Shown here: piece by piece, positions 1-8,738 of the stretch
Layout: each line of letters starts with the position of its first letter
How positions within the stretch are numbered: the first letter of the stretch is position 1
NCBI RefSeq assembly: GCF_011064545.1
Contig: NZ_JAAMFG010000034.1
Span: 62,001-126,000, forward strand
Direction of reading: 5' to 3'
DNA: 64,000 bases
Source: Wenzhouxiangella sp. XN24
GTDB taxonomy: Bacteria > Pseudomonadota > Gammaproteobacteria > Steroidobacterales > XN24
Notes under the pieces: model-generated
Seen by the model: the letters and a program-made list of their open reading frames with translations, nothing else
Database searches by the model: none
What the model was told of the DNA's origin: nothing
Translations under genes and position numbers: made by a program

Positions 1-2073
1 GGGGTCGTCTGTCGCACCGGCCCCATGACCGAGCTCGGGCGGATCGCCGAGTCGCTCAGCGAGGAAGAGCAGGTGCCGCCGCTGGTGATCCGCGTGCGTC
101 GTTTCACCCGGGTGATCGCGGTGGCCATCTTGTTGATCATCATCGTCCTTGGCGCGATCCAGGCGCTGCGCGGTGACGAGCTGACGCAGATCTTCTTCCT
201 GGCGGTGGCGCTGGCTGTCTCGGCGATTCCTGCCGGCTTGCCCGTGGCGATCACCGTCGCACTTTCGATCGGCTCGAACCGCATGGCCGAGCGCAACGTC
301 ATCGTCCGCAAGCTGCCGGCGGTCGAGGGCCTCGGCGCGTGTACCCTGATAGCCAGCGACAAGACCGGGACCCTCACCGAGAATAAGCTGACCGCGAACC
401 GGATTCGGCCGATCGAAGGCGAGGACGTCGAGGTCAGCGGCGCCGGCTATGTGGCGGAGGGTGAGTTCACCCGCAACGAAGGCGATATCGACCTCGAAGA
501 AGAGAACTGGCTGAAAGAGCTGGTGGTCAGCGGGGCGCTCTGCAACGAAGCCGGCTATGAAGTCGAGGACGACGAAGTCCAGGTGAGCGGAGATACCGTG
601 GACGTGGCCTTCCTCGTGCTGGCGCGCAAGCTTGGCCTGACACGCGATCGCCTGCTGGAAGACCATCCAGAGGTCGGTGGCATTCCTTTCGAGTCCGAGC
701 GTCGTTTCGCCGCCAGCTTCAATCGCCACGACGACAGGATCGTGGCGCATGTGAAAGGCGCGGCGCAGACGCTGGCCCGGATGTGCGATGTCGACGAGGA
801 GGCCGTGCGCGAGCGCGAGGAGCAGCTCGCAAAGGATGGCTACCGGGTGCTCGCCGTCGCCGCGGGCGAGGTCGACAGGGAGACCGCCGAGGAGGCAGAC
901 CCCGATGCTCTTGGCAGCCTGCACTTCCTGGGACTCGTCGGACTCATCGACCCCGTCCGCGAGGAGGTGCCGGGCGCCGTCAAGGCCTGCCAGGACGCCG
1001 GCGTCGAGGCGCGCATGGTCACCGGAGACCACCCGAGCACGGCGCTCGCGATCGGTCGCCAGTTGCACATGGCGGACGACGCGGACGAGGTCATCACCGG
1101 CGAGGAAATCAGTCAAGCGGAGGAGGGGGACGACGGCAATGCAGCCGACCGGATCCGCCAGGCTAAGATCTATGCTCGCGTCGAACCCCGGCAGAAAGTG
1201 ACGATCATCGAGGCGCTGCAGGACGCGGGCCACTTCGTCGCCGTCACTGGAGACGGCGTGAACGATGCGCCGGCGCTGCGCGGGGCGCATATCGGCGTGG
1301 CGATGGGCGAGAGTGGCACCGACGTGGCGCGCAATGCCGCCGACCTGATCCTGACCGACGACAACTTCGCCTCGATCGTGAACGGCATCGAGGAAGGTCG
1401 GATCGCCTACGACAACGTCCGCAAGGTGATCTGGCTGCTGATATCGACCGGCGTGGCCGAGCTGGTGCTGTTCACGCTGTCGGTTATTTTCAACACGCCA
1501 CTGCCGCTGACGCCTGTCCAGCTGTTGTGGCTGAACCTCGTTACCAACGGCATCCAGGACGTCGCGCTCGCTTTCGAGAAAGGCGAGCCGGGCGTACTCA
1601 AGCGGCGGCCGAGGGATCCGGACGAGCGCATTTTCAACCGTCTCATGATCGAGGAGGTGTTGACTTCGGGGCTGTACATGGGACTTGTCGGCTTCGCCGT
1701 GTTCTGGTTCCTCACCGCACAGATGGGCTACGAAACCTTCGATGCCCGCAACCTGTTGCTGCTCCTGCTGGTGCTGTTCGAGAACGTGCATGCCTTCAAC
1801 GTGCGCTCCGAGACCCGGTCCGCCTTTCGGATCCCGCTCAGCGCGAACCGGTTGCTGGTCGGTGCCGTCGTCGTTTCGCAGGGTGTGCACATCGCCTCGA
1901 TGTTCATCCCGGGCTGGGGCGGGGTGCTCGATATTGAACCCGTAGCCTTCACGACATGGGTGATCCTGCTCGCCATCACGCTGAGCAAGTTCCTTGTCGT
2001 GGAGGCTTACAAGGCGTTCCGGGGTCGCTTGTTGGCCGAGCAGATCTACCAGCGTTCTTCACGCATGGTGTGA
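1..2073 (+). CDS. P-type cation-transporting ATPase, 5' end outside window
   Basis: Partial gene, open from base 1; the ATG at 25 is internal, because the segment just before and after it (a TGxxTELGRIA-like stretch) is the A-domain to M3 linker of P2-type ATPases. About 690 residues are visible. The phosphorylation motif DKTGTLT begins with its Asp at bases 358-360. The ATP-site KGA, the DPVREEV segment, MVTGDHP and TGDGVNDAPAL follow in the usual order, then a six-helix C-terminal membrane region. The family pumps cations across the inner membrane with an aspartyl-phosphate intermediate. The ion is unclear: M4 reads IPAGLP where Ca2+ pumps have IPEGLP, and M6 reads NLVTNG where they have NLVTDG, so two acidic ligand positions are neutral. 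The copper receptor module follows after about 200 bases, but I cannot show a link. Confidence 0.93.
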   Translation, partial: GVVCRTGPMTELGRIAESLSEEEQVPPLVIRVRRFTRVIAVAILLIIIVLGAIQALRGDELTQIFFLAVALAVSAIPAGLPVAITVALSIGSNRMAERNVIVRKLPAVEGLGACTLIASDKTGTLTENKLTANRIRPIEGEDVEVSGAGYVAEGEFTRNEGDIDLEEENWLKELVVSGALCNEAGYEVEDDEVQVSGDTVDVAFLVLARKLGLTRDRLLEDHPEVGGIPFESERRFAASFNRHDDRIVAHVKGAAQTLARMCDVDEEAVREREEQLAKDGYRVLAVAAGEVDRETAEEADPDALGSLHFLGLVGLIDPVREEVPGAVKACQDAGVEARMVTGDHPSTALAIGRQLHMADDADEVITGEEISQAEEGDDGNAADRIRQAKIYARVEPRQKVTIIEALQDAGHFVAVTGDGVNDAPALRGAHIGVAMGESGTDVARNAADLILTDDNFASIVNGIEEGRIAYDNVRKVIWLLISTGVAELVLFTLSVIFNTPLPLTPVQLLWLNLVTNGIQDVALAFEKGEPGVLKRRPRDPDERIFNRLMIEEVLTSGLYMGLVGFAVFWFLTAQMGYETFDARNLLLLLLVLFENVHAFNVRSETRSAFRIPLSANRLLVGAVVVSQGVHIASMFIPGWGGVLDIEPVAFTTWVILLAITLSKFLVVEAYKAFRGRLLAEQIYQRSSRMV

Positions 2074-2214
2074 TGTTGTCAACGTGCAGGCGGCGCCATC
2101 GCCCGCGTGGCGTTGGGAATTCCGGTCGCTGGGAGAAAGGCTTGATTCCGGACTGATGGAATACGACGTGTCAGCCGGGCCACGCCGGGCCGGGGCCTAC
2201 CAGCGCCCGCCGAC

Positions 2215-2258
2215 GCGTATAAAAAATTTGTAATTTAGAGTAATCTGAATTTCAGTCT
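2215..2258 (+). promoter_or_regulatory. AT-rich probable promoter region
   Basis: A strongly AT-rich patch (run of A, then TTTGTAATTTAGAG) in an otherwise GC-rich sequence, lying 30-75 bases before the small DUF2946-like gene. It is the natural promoter site for the copper module. I could not assign a clear -35/-10 pair or a metal-regulator operator. Confidence 0.35.
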
Positions 2259-2289
2259 GCATCGTGTCGACCGCCGCGAGACTCTGCTG

Positions 2290-2664
2290 TTGTCCCAACT
2301 TCACCGCTTCCGACAACCCTGTCCCGGCGTGACGCTGCTGGTCCTGGTCCTATGCGCCCGGGCGCTCGTGCCGGAGGGTTTCATGCCCGCCCAGGGCGCG
2401 CTGGTCGAGCTCTGTACGGAGCATGGCCTGCAACGGGTGCTGGTGGATCCCCAGACCGGCGAGGTTCTCGGGCAGGATGAAGGGGCCGCTTCACCGACCT
2501 GCCCCTGGTCTCTCATGCTCCCCACGCTGGCGCCGCCGGCAAGCCCGAGCGAGACATCGGTTGTATCCACGGGGCGCGATCATGCTTCAGGCTCGACGCG
2601 TCTCGAGCTGGCGTCCGAAACCACTGTCATCCCTCCCGCACGCGGTCCGCCAAGCCTCACCTGA
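2290..2664 (+). CDS. DUF2946-like small secreted/membrane protein
   Basis: A 124-residue protein starting at a TTG codon. It has one N-terminal hydrophobic helix (residues about 12-27), followed by the pattern ALVPEGFMPA, then ELCTEHG and a later TCPWSL. This spacing of a Met-containing segment, a CT..G motif and a CP motif is typical of the DUF2946 family, which is often found beside TonB-dependent copper receptors. Its function is unknown; a periplasmic metal-related role is inference from context and from the conserved Cys/Met residues. The copper receptor gene begins about 100 bases downstream on the same strand. No in-frame ATG fits better than the TTG without losing the signal anchor. 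Confidence 0.6.
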   Translation: MSQLHRFRQPCPGVTLLVLVLCARALVPEGFMPAQGALVELCTEHGLQRVLVDPQTGEVLGQDEGAASPTCPWSLMLPTLAPPASPSETSVVSTGRDHASGSTRLELASETTVIPPARGPPSLT

Positions 2665-2770
2665 CTCGTGGTCCACGGCGACCCGGCGCGCAGACCTTGC
2701 GCCGGCGCGACGCCGTCCTGTCGAGCAGCCCTGCAGCTGCTCGTCGCACGCTGTAAATAGAGGACTGGAT

Positions 2771-5080
2771 ATGATTCCGCGCTCCTTTTCGGTCGGCCGA
2801 CTGATGCTGGCCTTTTCGCTGCCTCTGGCGGCAGGCCCCGCCTTTGCTCAACCGGAGGCTGATGACTCGGAAACCGGCGAGTTGACCAAGACTTCCACCG
2901 CCACACTTACGTCGATCGAGGTTGAAGGCCGGAGAATGCAGGAGCGTCAGCTCGGCGCCGTCGATGTCGGAGCTGAGACGCTGCGGCGGCTCCGGTCGGC
3001 AACCAGTGACTCCGCGAGCCTGTTGCACGATGTGCCGGGTCTCAATCTGAATGCGGCCGGCGGGGTCTCGAGCCTCCCGTCCATCCGCGGCCTTGCCGAC
3101 GACCGCCTGCGAATCAAGATCGACGGCATGGACCTGATCGCTTCCTGCCCTAACCACATGAACCCACCGTTGTCCTATGTCGATCCGAGCAACGTGGGCG
3201 TCGTGAGAGCCTTTGCCGGGATTTCTCCGGTGAGCGTGGGCGGCGACAGTATCGGCGGGACCATTTCAGTGGAGACGCTGGCCCCGGAATTTGCTGCACC
3301 CGGGGAAGACCACAGCAGCGAGGGCGAGCTGGGCACCTTCTATCGCAGCAACAACGGAGCCTTCGGCGGCAACGCCTCTGCGAGCTACGCTACCCCGACG
3401 ACGAGCATCCGCTACGACGGCAGCTGGAGCCAGGCGGACAACTACACGGCCGGGGGCGACTTCAAGACCGACGTGGCCACCGGCCGCCCCGGCCACACGC
3501 TGCCGCTGGACGAAGTCGGATCGACCGCCTACGAGACTCGCAATCACACGCTCGGGATGGCGTTCAAGAACGGCGGCAACCTGTTCGATGTCGAACTCGG
3601 CTACCAGGATATGCCGGAGCAGCTTTATCCGAACCAGCGCATGGACCTCCTGGACAACGAGCAGAAGCGTATCAACCTGGGTTGGAGCGGCGCCTTTTCC
3701 GGCGGCGGCCTGAAAGCGCAGCTCTATCATGAGCAGGTGGAACATGTCATGGATTTCGGGCCCGACAAGCGTTTCTGGTACGGCGGTCTTTCCCAGCCGC
3801 CGGCTGCCCCGGAGGTGGGGACTCCATGCGCGCCGCTGGGCTTTTTGACCTGTGCGGCCGGCATGCCGATGTTCAGCGAGGGCGACACCACCGGCGCCTC
3901 GCTCAAGGCGCGCTTCGACCTTTCACCGGCCGACCTGGTGCGAACCGGCGTGGAATATCAGCGCTACCGCCTCGATGACTTCTGGACCGCGTCCGGTGGC
4001 GCCATGTGGCCGGGCACATTCCTCAACATCAACAGTGGGGAACGCGACCGCATGGCGTTCTATGCCGAGCGCGAGACGCAGATCGACGCTCGCTGGCTGG
4101 CGTCGGCGGGGGTGCGTGTCGAGCGGGTGGACACCGATGCGGGTGATGTCGAAGGCTATGCGACTACCATGCCGTCGCCGGGCAACCAGATCGCTGAGGC
4201 GGCAGCATTCAATGCCCGAGACCGGGAACGCACCGATCACAACGTCGATTTGACGGCCCTGGCGCGTTACCGGCACAGCGACGGGCTCGATATCGAGCTT
4301 GCGGCGGCGCGCAAGGTTCGCTCGCCCAACCTTTACGAGCGCTATGCCTGGTCGAGCTGGCCGATGGCCGCGGTCATGAACAACCTGGTGGGCGACGGCA
4401 ACGGCTACGTCGGGGACCCGGATCTTGAAGCGGAGACTGCGTACAAGTTCTCGGCGACCTTCGACTGGCATGCGAAAGATGGCAGCTGGGAATTCAGCGC
4501 CACGCCGCATTACTCGCGTGTCGAGGATTACATCGACGCCGTGGCTTTCGATTCGACGGGGTTCCAGGTCGGGCAATTCAACGTTCTGCAATACGACAAC
4601 CAGTCGGCGCGCCTGTTCGGTATCGACCTGGCCGGGAAGATGGTGCTGGCCGACGATGCCGGGGGTACATGGGGATTGAACGGCCTCGTCAATTACACCG
4701 ACGGCGAAAACCGCGACACTGGCGATGGGCTGTACAACATCATGCCGCTGAACGCACGGTTCACGCTCACTCACCAGCATGGCGGGTGGGATAACGCTTT
4801 GGAATGGGTGCTGGTGGACAACAAGGATGAGGGCTCGGCCGTGCGCAACGAGATCCGGACGGGCGGCTACGGGCTGGTGCATCTGCGCGCCAGCCACAGA
4901 TGGAAGCGCATCCGGCTCGATTTCGGCGTGGAGAACCTGTTCGACAAGTTTTATTTCCTGCCGACGGCCGGCGCTTATCTCGGGCAGGGCACCACGATGC
5001 AAATCAATGCGATCAGCTGGGGCACGGCCGTCCCCGGCATGGGGCGATCGATTTACGCCGGGGTGACCATCAGCTTCTGA
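2771..5080 (+). CDS. oprC: TonB-dependent copper receptor, OprC/NosA type
   Basis: Outer-membrane TonB-dependent receptor of 769 residues. The ATG at 2771 follows an AGAGGA ribosome site and gives a clean signal peptide ending near AFA at residues 24-26; the frame is open further upstream but without a signal sequence. The plug domain (about 45-170) contains SIRGLADDRLRIKIDGMDL and then C126-PNH-M130. A barrel segment carries H325-V-M327. Together these make the CxxxM plus HxM pair known as the copper site of P. aeruginosa OprC, at nearly the same positions. The chain ends in Phe, as usual for outer-membrane barrels. The expected role is import of copper, driven by TonB. A DUF2946-like gene sits directly upstream. 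Confidence 0.85.
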   Translation: MIPRSFSVGRLMLAFSLPLAAGPAFAQPEADDSETGELTKTSTATLTSIEVEGRRMQERQLGAVDVGAETLRRLRSATSDSASLLHDVPGLNLNAAGGVSSLPSIRGLADDRLRIKIDGMDLIASCPNHMNPPLSYVDPSNVGVVRAFAGISPVSVGGDSIGGTISVETLAPEFAAPGEDHSSEGELGTFYRSNNGAFGGNASASYATPTTSIRYDGSWSQADNYTAGGDFKTDVATGRPGHTLPLDEVGSTAYETRNHTLGMAFKNGGNLFDVELGYQDMPEQLYPNQRMDLLDNEQKRINLGWSGAFSGGGLKAQLYHEQVEHVMDFGPDKRFWYGGLSQPPAAPEVGTPCAPLGFLTCAAGMPMFSEGDTTGASLKARFDLSPADLVRTGVEYQRYRLDDFWTASGGAMWPGTFLNINSGERDRMAFYAERETQIDARWLASAGVRVERVDTDAGDVEGYATTMPSPGNQIAEAAAFNARDRERTDHNVDLTALARYRHSDGLDIELAAARKVRSPNLYERYAWSSWPMAAVMNNLVGDGNGYVGDPDLEAETAYKFSATFDWHAKDGSWEFSATPHYSRVEDYIDAVAFDSTGFQVGQFNVLQYDNQSARLFGIDLAGKMVLADDAGGTWGLNGLVNYTDGENRDTGDGLYNIMPLNARFTLTHQHGGWDNALEWVLVDNKDEGSAVRNEIRTGGYGLVHLRASHRWKRIRLDFGVENLFDKFYFLPTAGAYLGQGTTMQINAISWGTAVPGMGRSIYAGVTISF

Positions 5081-5241
5081 ACCGGCTCGCAGTGAGCCTC
5101 CCGCGTCATGTCTCTGCAATCAAGGTGTGACTCCAACGTCACGCGGCGTCGCTACTTTGCCGCGTAGTCCTGCGGTCATCTCGCTCTTCGCAACAACGAA
5201 AGATGAGGGGCTGCACCCCACCGGAATTGGAGACAAGACAC

Positions 5242-7365
5242 ATGGCCTCGATCGTGTTCCCCGACGCGCCGAATTCTCTTCGCAACGTCGCGCTGGCGCT
5301 TGCGGCAACATTATTACTTACCGCCTGCGAGGGTGACGATGGCGCTGCAGGCGCCCCAGGCGCCGACGGCGCTGACGGAACGCCGGGGGCCGCGGGTGCG
5401 CCCGGACCAGCGGGAGGACCCGGCCCGGCGGGCGACGCCGGCTTCAACTCGCTCAGTAACACGATCGAAATTCCAATCGGCGACGCCCAGTGCCCGGGCG
5501 GGGGGCTGGCTTTGCAGACCGGCCTGGATACGAACCGCAACAACGCCCTCGACGCCGGGGAAGTACAGGCCACCACGACGATCACGTGCGAGACCAGCGC
5601 TGTCGCGTTCACGCTTTCGATCCTGCATGCCAACGACGGCGAATCGAAGGTCATCAGCGACACCGACTTTGGCGGTCTCGATCGCTTCGGCGCCCGGTTG
5701 CTGCAGCTCCGCGATGAAGCGACCGCATTCGATCCCGGCAACGACACGCCGCGCGGCGCGATCACGGTGACCTCCGGTGACAACTTCCTCGCCAGTCCGG
5801 CCATCACCGCGGGCTTCGAGAACCACGATGCGGGCGGCCGGATCTACGATGCCATTGCGCTCGACTATCTCCGTTTCGATGCCATGGCCATCGGCAACCA
5901 CGACCTGGACTTCGGACCGGATCGCATGGCCGACTTCATCGGCGACCACGTCGGCAGCCAGGTGCCGTTTCTCAGCGCCAATCTCGACTTCAGCAATGAG
6001 ACTGCCGAGCTGCAGGCCCTCGTCGCGGCCGGCAGGATCGCCTCGAGCGTCGTCGTCCAGACCGCAGGCGAAGAGGTCGGCATCATCGGCGCGACCACCG
6101 AAGGACTGCCGTTCATCAGCTCGCCGCGAGACATCATCATCGGCGACGTGGCTGCGGCGGTGCAGGCTGAGATCGATGCGCTGACCGCCGCGGGCGTAGA
6201 CAAGCTCGTGCTCATCTCGCACCTGCAGAGCATTGACGAGGAGCTCAGCCTTATCGCCGGGCTGACCGGCGGCATCGACATCGTCATCGCCGGTGGCGGT
6301 GACGAACTGCTTGCCAATGACGACGATCTCCTGGTTCCCGGCGACACCGCCTCGGGGACGTATCCGTTGGTCGCGACGGATGCGGACGGCCGCGAAGTGC
6401 CGGTCGTAACCACGTCCGGGGACTACGAGTACATCGGTCGTCTCGTGGTGCATTTCGATTACGAAGGCGAGATCCTCGAGATCGACGATGCGAGCGGCGT
6501 CGTGCGAGTGGCCGGCGGCGCGGAGCCTGACGCGGTGTTCCCGGACCCGTTCATCCTCCAGCAGGTCGTCGAGCCCGTGGCGGCTTTCCAGGCCGACCTG
6601 GCCGCCAATCTCATCGTCACGCCGGCCAGCTGCGAGGTCGATCTCGATGGCACGCGCGGCCAGGTGACAAGCACCCCGTTCGCCATCGTCACCCCCGGCG
6701 TGCGGAACTCCGAGACCAACGAGGGCAGCCTCATCGCGGATGCCCTGCTCTGGCAGAGCCAGCAGCTCGCGGCCGGCTTCGGTGCGCCCGTGCCGGTCGT
6801 CGGAATCCAGAACGGCGGCGGTATCAGGAACAACGACGTCATTCCCTGCGCCTCGGCGGGCCTGAACGAACTCGACACCTTCGACATGGTGCCGTTCTCC
6901 AACTTCGTCTCGATCATCGAGATCCCGCGCGCCCAGTTCAAGGAAGTCATGGAGAACGCCGTATCGCGCATCGAGAACGGCGACGGCCGCTTCGCCCAGG
7001 TCGCGGGCTTCTCCTTCAGCTTCGACCGTGACGGGACGGCGCAGATCCTGGACGCTGATGGCAATGTCATCACGCCGGGCAGCCGCATAGTGGACCTGTC
7101 GCTCGACGACGGCACGGTCATCGTGGCCAACGGCGTGGTCCAGGCCGGCGCGGATATCGCCATCGCGACGATCGACTTCCTCGCGCGTGGCGGGGACCAG
7201 TATCCCTACCGCGGCGCGCCATTCACCAACATCGGCGTAAGCTACCAGCAGGCGGTGCTCAACTACGTGGTTTCGCCGGCTGCCGACGGTGGGCTCGAGG
7301 GCGCCATCCTGGCGGTGGACTATCCGGAAGGTGGCAGCGGTCGAATCACTGACGTCACCCCGTAA
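5242..7365 (+). CDS. Lipoprotein 5'-nucleotidase/metallophosphatase-like protein
   Basis: 707 residues from the ATG at 5242, which has a GGAGA site; an ATG at 5203 is in frame but would bury the signal. The lipobox LLTAC puts the lipidated Cys at residue 29. A collagen-like run of Gly-X-Y triplets follows as a linker (about residues 31-65). The metallophosphatase core shows LHANDGES and AIGNHDLDFG, and the C-terminal 5'-nucleotidase domain shows NGGGIRNN and the PFSNFV region. The family hydrolyses nucleotides or other phosphate esters in the periplasm. Two metal motifs are atypical: the usual NDxHG reads NDGES and the usual GHTH reads GGGDEL, so activity or substrate may differ. It stands alone and is closed by a strong hairpin. 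Confidence 0.8.
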   Translation: MASIVFPDAPNSLRNVALALAATLLLTACEGDDGAAGAPGADGADGTPGAAGAPGPAGGPGPAGDAGFNSLSNTIEIPIGDAQCPGGGLALQTGLDTNRNNALDAGEVQATTTITCETSAVAFTLSILHANDGESKVISDTDFGGLDRFGARLLQLRDEATAFDPGNDTPRGAITVTSGDNFLASPAITAGFENHDAGGRIYDAIALDYLRFDAMAIGNHDLDFGPDRMADFIGDHVGSQVPFLSANLDFSNETAELQALVAAGRIASSVVVQTAGEEVGIIGATTEGLPFISSPRDIIIGDVAAAVQAEIDALTAAGVDKLVLISHLQSIDEELSLIAGLTGGIDIVIAGGGDELLANDDDLLVPGDTASGTYPLVATDADGREVPVVTTSGDYEYIGRLVVHFDYEGEILEIDDASGVVRVAGGAEPDAVFPDPFILQQVVEPVAAFQADLAANLIVTPASCEVDLDGTRGQVTSTPFAIVTPGVRNSETNEGSLIADALLWQSQQLAAGFGAPVPVVGIQNGGGIRNNDVIPCASAGLNELDTFDMVPFSNFVSIIEIPRAQFKEVMENAVSRIENGDGRFAQVAGFSFSFDRDGTAQILDADGNVITPGSRIVDLSLDDGTVIVANGVVQAGADIAIATIDFLARGGDQYPYRGAPFTNIGVSYQQAVLNYVVSPAADGGLEGAILAVDYPEGGSGRITDVTP

Positions 7366-7370
7366 TTTTG

Positions 7371-7408
7371 TATGCGCCCGGCGCCGGGGAACCGGCGCCG
7401 GGCGCATA
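7371..7408 (+). terminator. Perfect 17-bp inverted repeat, transcription terminator
   Basis: Arms 7371-7387 and 7392-7408 are perfect inverted copies of a GC-rich 17-mer around a GGAA loop. The hairpin begins six bases after the stop codon of the nucleotidase gene. It is followed by CGTTTCC, so the U-tract is poor, but the stem is very stable. Confidence 0.7.
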
Positions 7409-7479
7409 CGTTTCCAACCATCGAAGTTGCTGCAAACCGCGTTCCCGCAGCGCGCCGAGACGCTGCAGCCGCATCCCCT

Positions 7480-7510
7480 GGCTTGCTGAGCCGACAACGT
7501 CGCATATACT
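7480..7510 (+). promoter_or_regulatory. Probable sigma70-type promoter
   Basis: TTGCTG at 7483-7488 and TATACT at 7505-7510 are separated by 16 bases and lie about 65 bases before the start of the first tandem membrane-protein gene. The same TATACT-type -10 occurs before other genes in this window. Confidence 0.45.
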
Positions 7511-7576
7511 GGGCCCGCACCGCGGGATCGGAGCGGTGCTGGCATCCGCACGTACGCACGCGAGAAAGGGGTCGCA

Positions 7577-8734
7577 ATGCCGTACGCCACATGGGTCGGC
7601 ATCCTGGGCTTCGTCGCTGTCGCGGCGTGCTGGGCCCTTTCAGTGGTGCTGTTCCGCGTCGGAGCGCCCGGCACCGTGGCGCGCAAGCTCGCCTGGCTGC
7701 TCGTCATCGAGGGCATCACCCTCGTCACCGGGGGATTCATCTGGTTCGTCCTGGCCGGGGATGAGATCTCGGACCAGTGGTTCAACAACAACATCCCGGT
7801 GGCGTTCCAGATAGCCAATTTCATCGTGCACCATCTCGGCGACGCCGGCATGATCGCGCTCTATCCGGCCTTCCTCGCCGCGGCGCTGCGAACCCGCCTG
7901 ACACGCCCCTTCGGACGCAAGAGCCTGCGCATCACGATCGCGGTCGCGGGCGTCCTGATGGCCATCGGCACGGTGGTCACCAAGGCCCTCTGGAACTCGT
8001 TGTTCGGCAGCGCGGTGCTGTACGCCGCGATCATGGCGCTGTTCCTGTACGCCCTCGTGGTGTCGATTCACGCCTGGCGGATAGCGGAGCCGGGTATCGC
8101 GCGCACGCGCGCCCGGGTCTTCGCCATCGCGTTCGGCATCCGGGACATCTGCTGGGGGTTCAGCTATGCCGCGGCGTTCTGGACCATCCAGGTAAACGTG
8201 CCCTTGGATGAGTCCCCCGTTTTCTGGGCGGGGAAGATCGTTTATGCGCTCGGCACGCTCCTCGCGGTACCGCTAATCGCCCACGGCATCCTCAAGGCAA
8301 AGACGTTCGACATCGATCTCAAGGTTCGCTGGACGCTCAAGCAATCGACCTTTGCCGCGGCAGTCCTGGCGATCACCTTCGCCATCTCTGAGGGTGCGGA
8401 AATGCTCGTGTCCGCCGAGCTGGGGGACAGCTGGGGCCTGATTGCGGCCGCGGTGGCATTGCTGTTCCTGAAGCCCTTGCAGGCTTTCGCGGAAAAAGTG
8501 GTCGGCCTGTTGATGCCCAATACGCAGAACACGCCCGAGTACCAGCGCTCGCGCAAGATGCGGGTATACGAAGAAGCACTGATCGAGGCAATGGACGAAA
8601 ACGGTATTTCTTCCAAGGAGCGATCGCTGCTGAACCGGTTGCGTGACTCGCTCGAGATTCCAGCGGCCGACGCCGAGGCCATGGAAGAAGAAATCAAGAG
8701 CCGCTTCGGATCGGCCCGCCTCGGGCTGGCGTGA
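7577..8734 (+). CDS. Multi-pass membrane protein, tandem paralog 1, unknown function
   Basis: 385 residues with an ATG preceded by AGAAAGGGG. The first about 290 residues hold seven or eight hydrophobic helices. The last about 85 residues are soluble and helical, with the stretch NTPEYQRSRKM, then ISSKERSLLNRLRDSLEI. The next gene is a close paralog over its whole length, with RWTLKQST and MPNTxNTPEY shared almost unchanged. The N-terminal half resembles multi-helix sensor or receptor membrane domains, but I do not recognise a named family. The soluble tail looks like a small protein-interaction helix bundle. The two genes are spaced five bases apart and are surely co-transcribed. Confidence 0.75.
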   Translation: MPYATWVGILGFVAVAACWALSVVLFRVGAPGTVARKLAWLLVIEGITLVTGGFIWFVLAGDEISDQWFNNNIPVAFQIANFIVHHLGDAGMIALYPAFLAAALRTRLTRPFGRKSLRITIAVAGVLMAIGTVVTKALWNSLFGSAVLYAAIMALFLYALVVSIHAWRIAEPGIARTRARVFAIAFGIRDICWGFSYAAAFWTIQVNVPLDESPVFWAGKIVYALGTLLAVPLIAHGILKAKTFDIDLKVRWTLKQSTFAAAVLAITFAISEGAEMLVSAELGDSWGLIAAAVALLFLKPLQAFAEKVVGLLMPNTQNTPEYQRSRKMRVYEEALIEAMDENGISSKERSLLNRLRDSLEIPAADAEAMEEEIKSRFGSARLGLA

Positions 8735-8738
8735 TCTC

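Noticed and set aside
2090-2215. Cobalamin riboswitch before the TonB receptor module
   Set aside because: A GGGAATTCCGGT-like stretch is present, but the conserved core and B12-box elements are missing, and the receptor has a copper site.
5314-7851. 845-codon open frame on the minus strand
   Set aside because: Antisense to the nucleotidase gene, which has clear motifs; low-complexity Arg/Asp/Val translation typical of GC-rich shadows.
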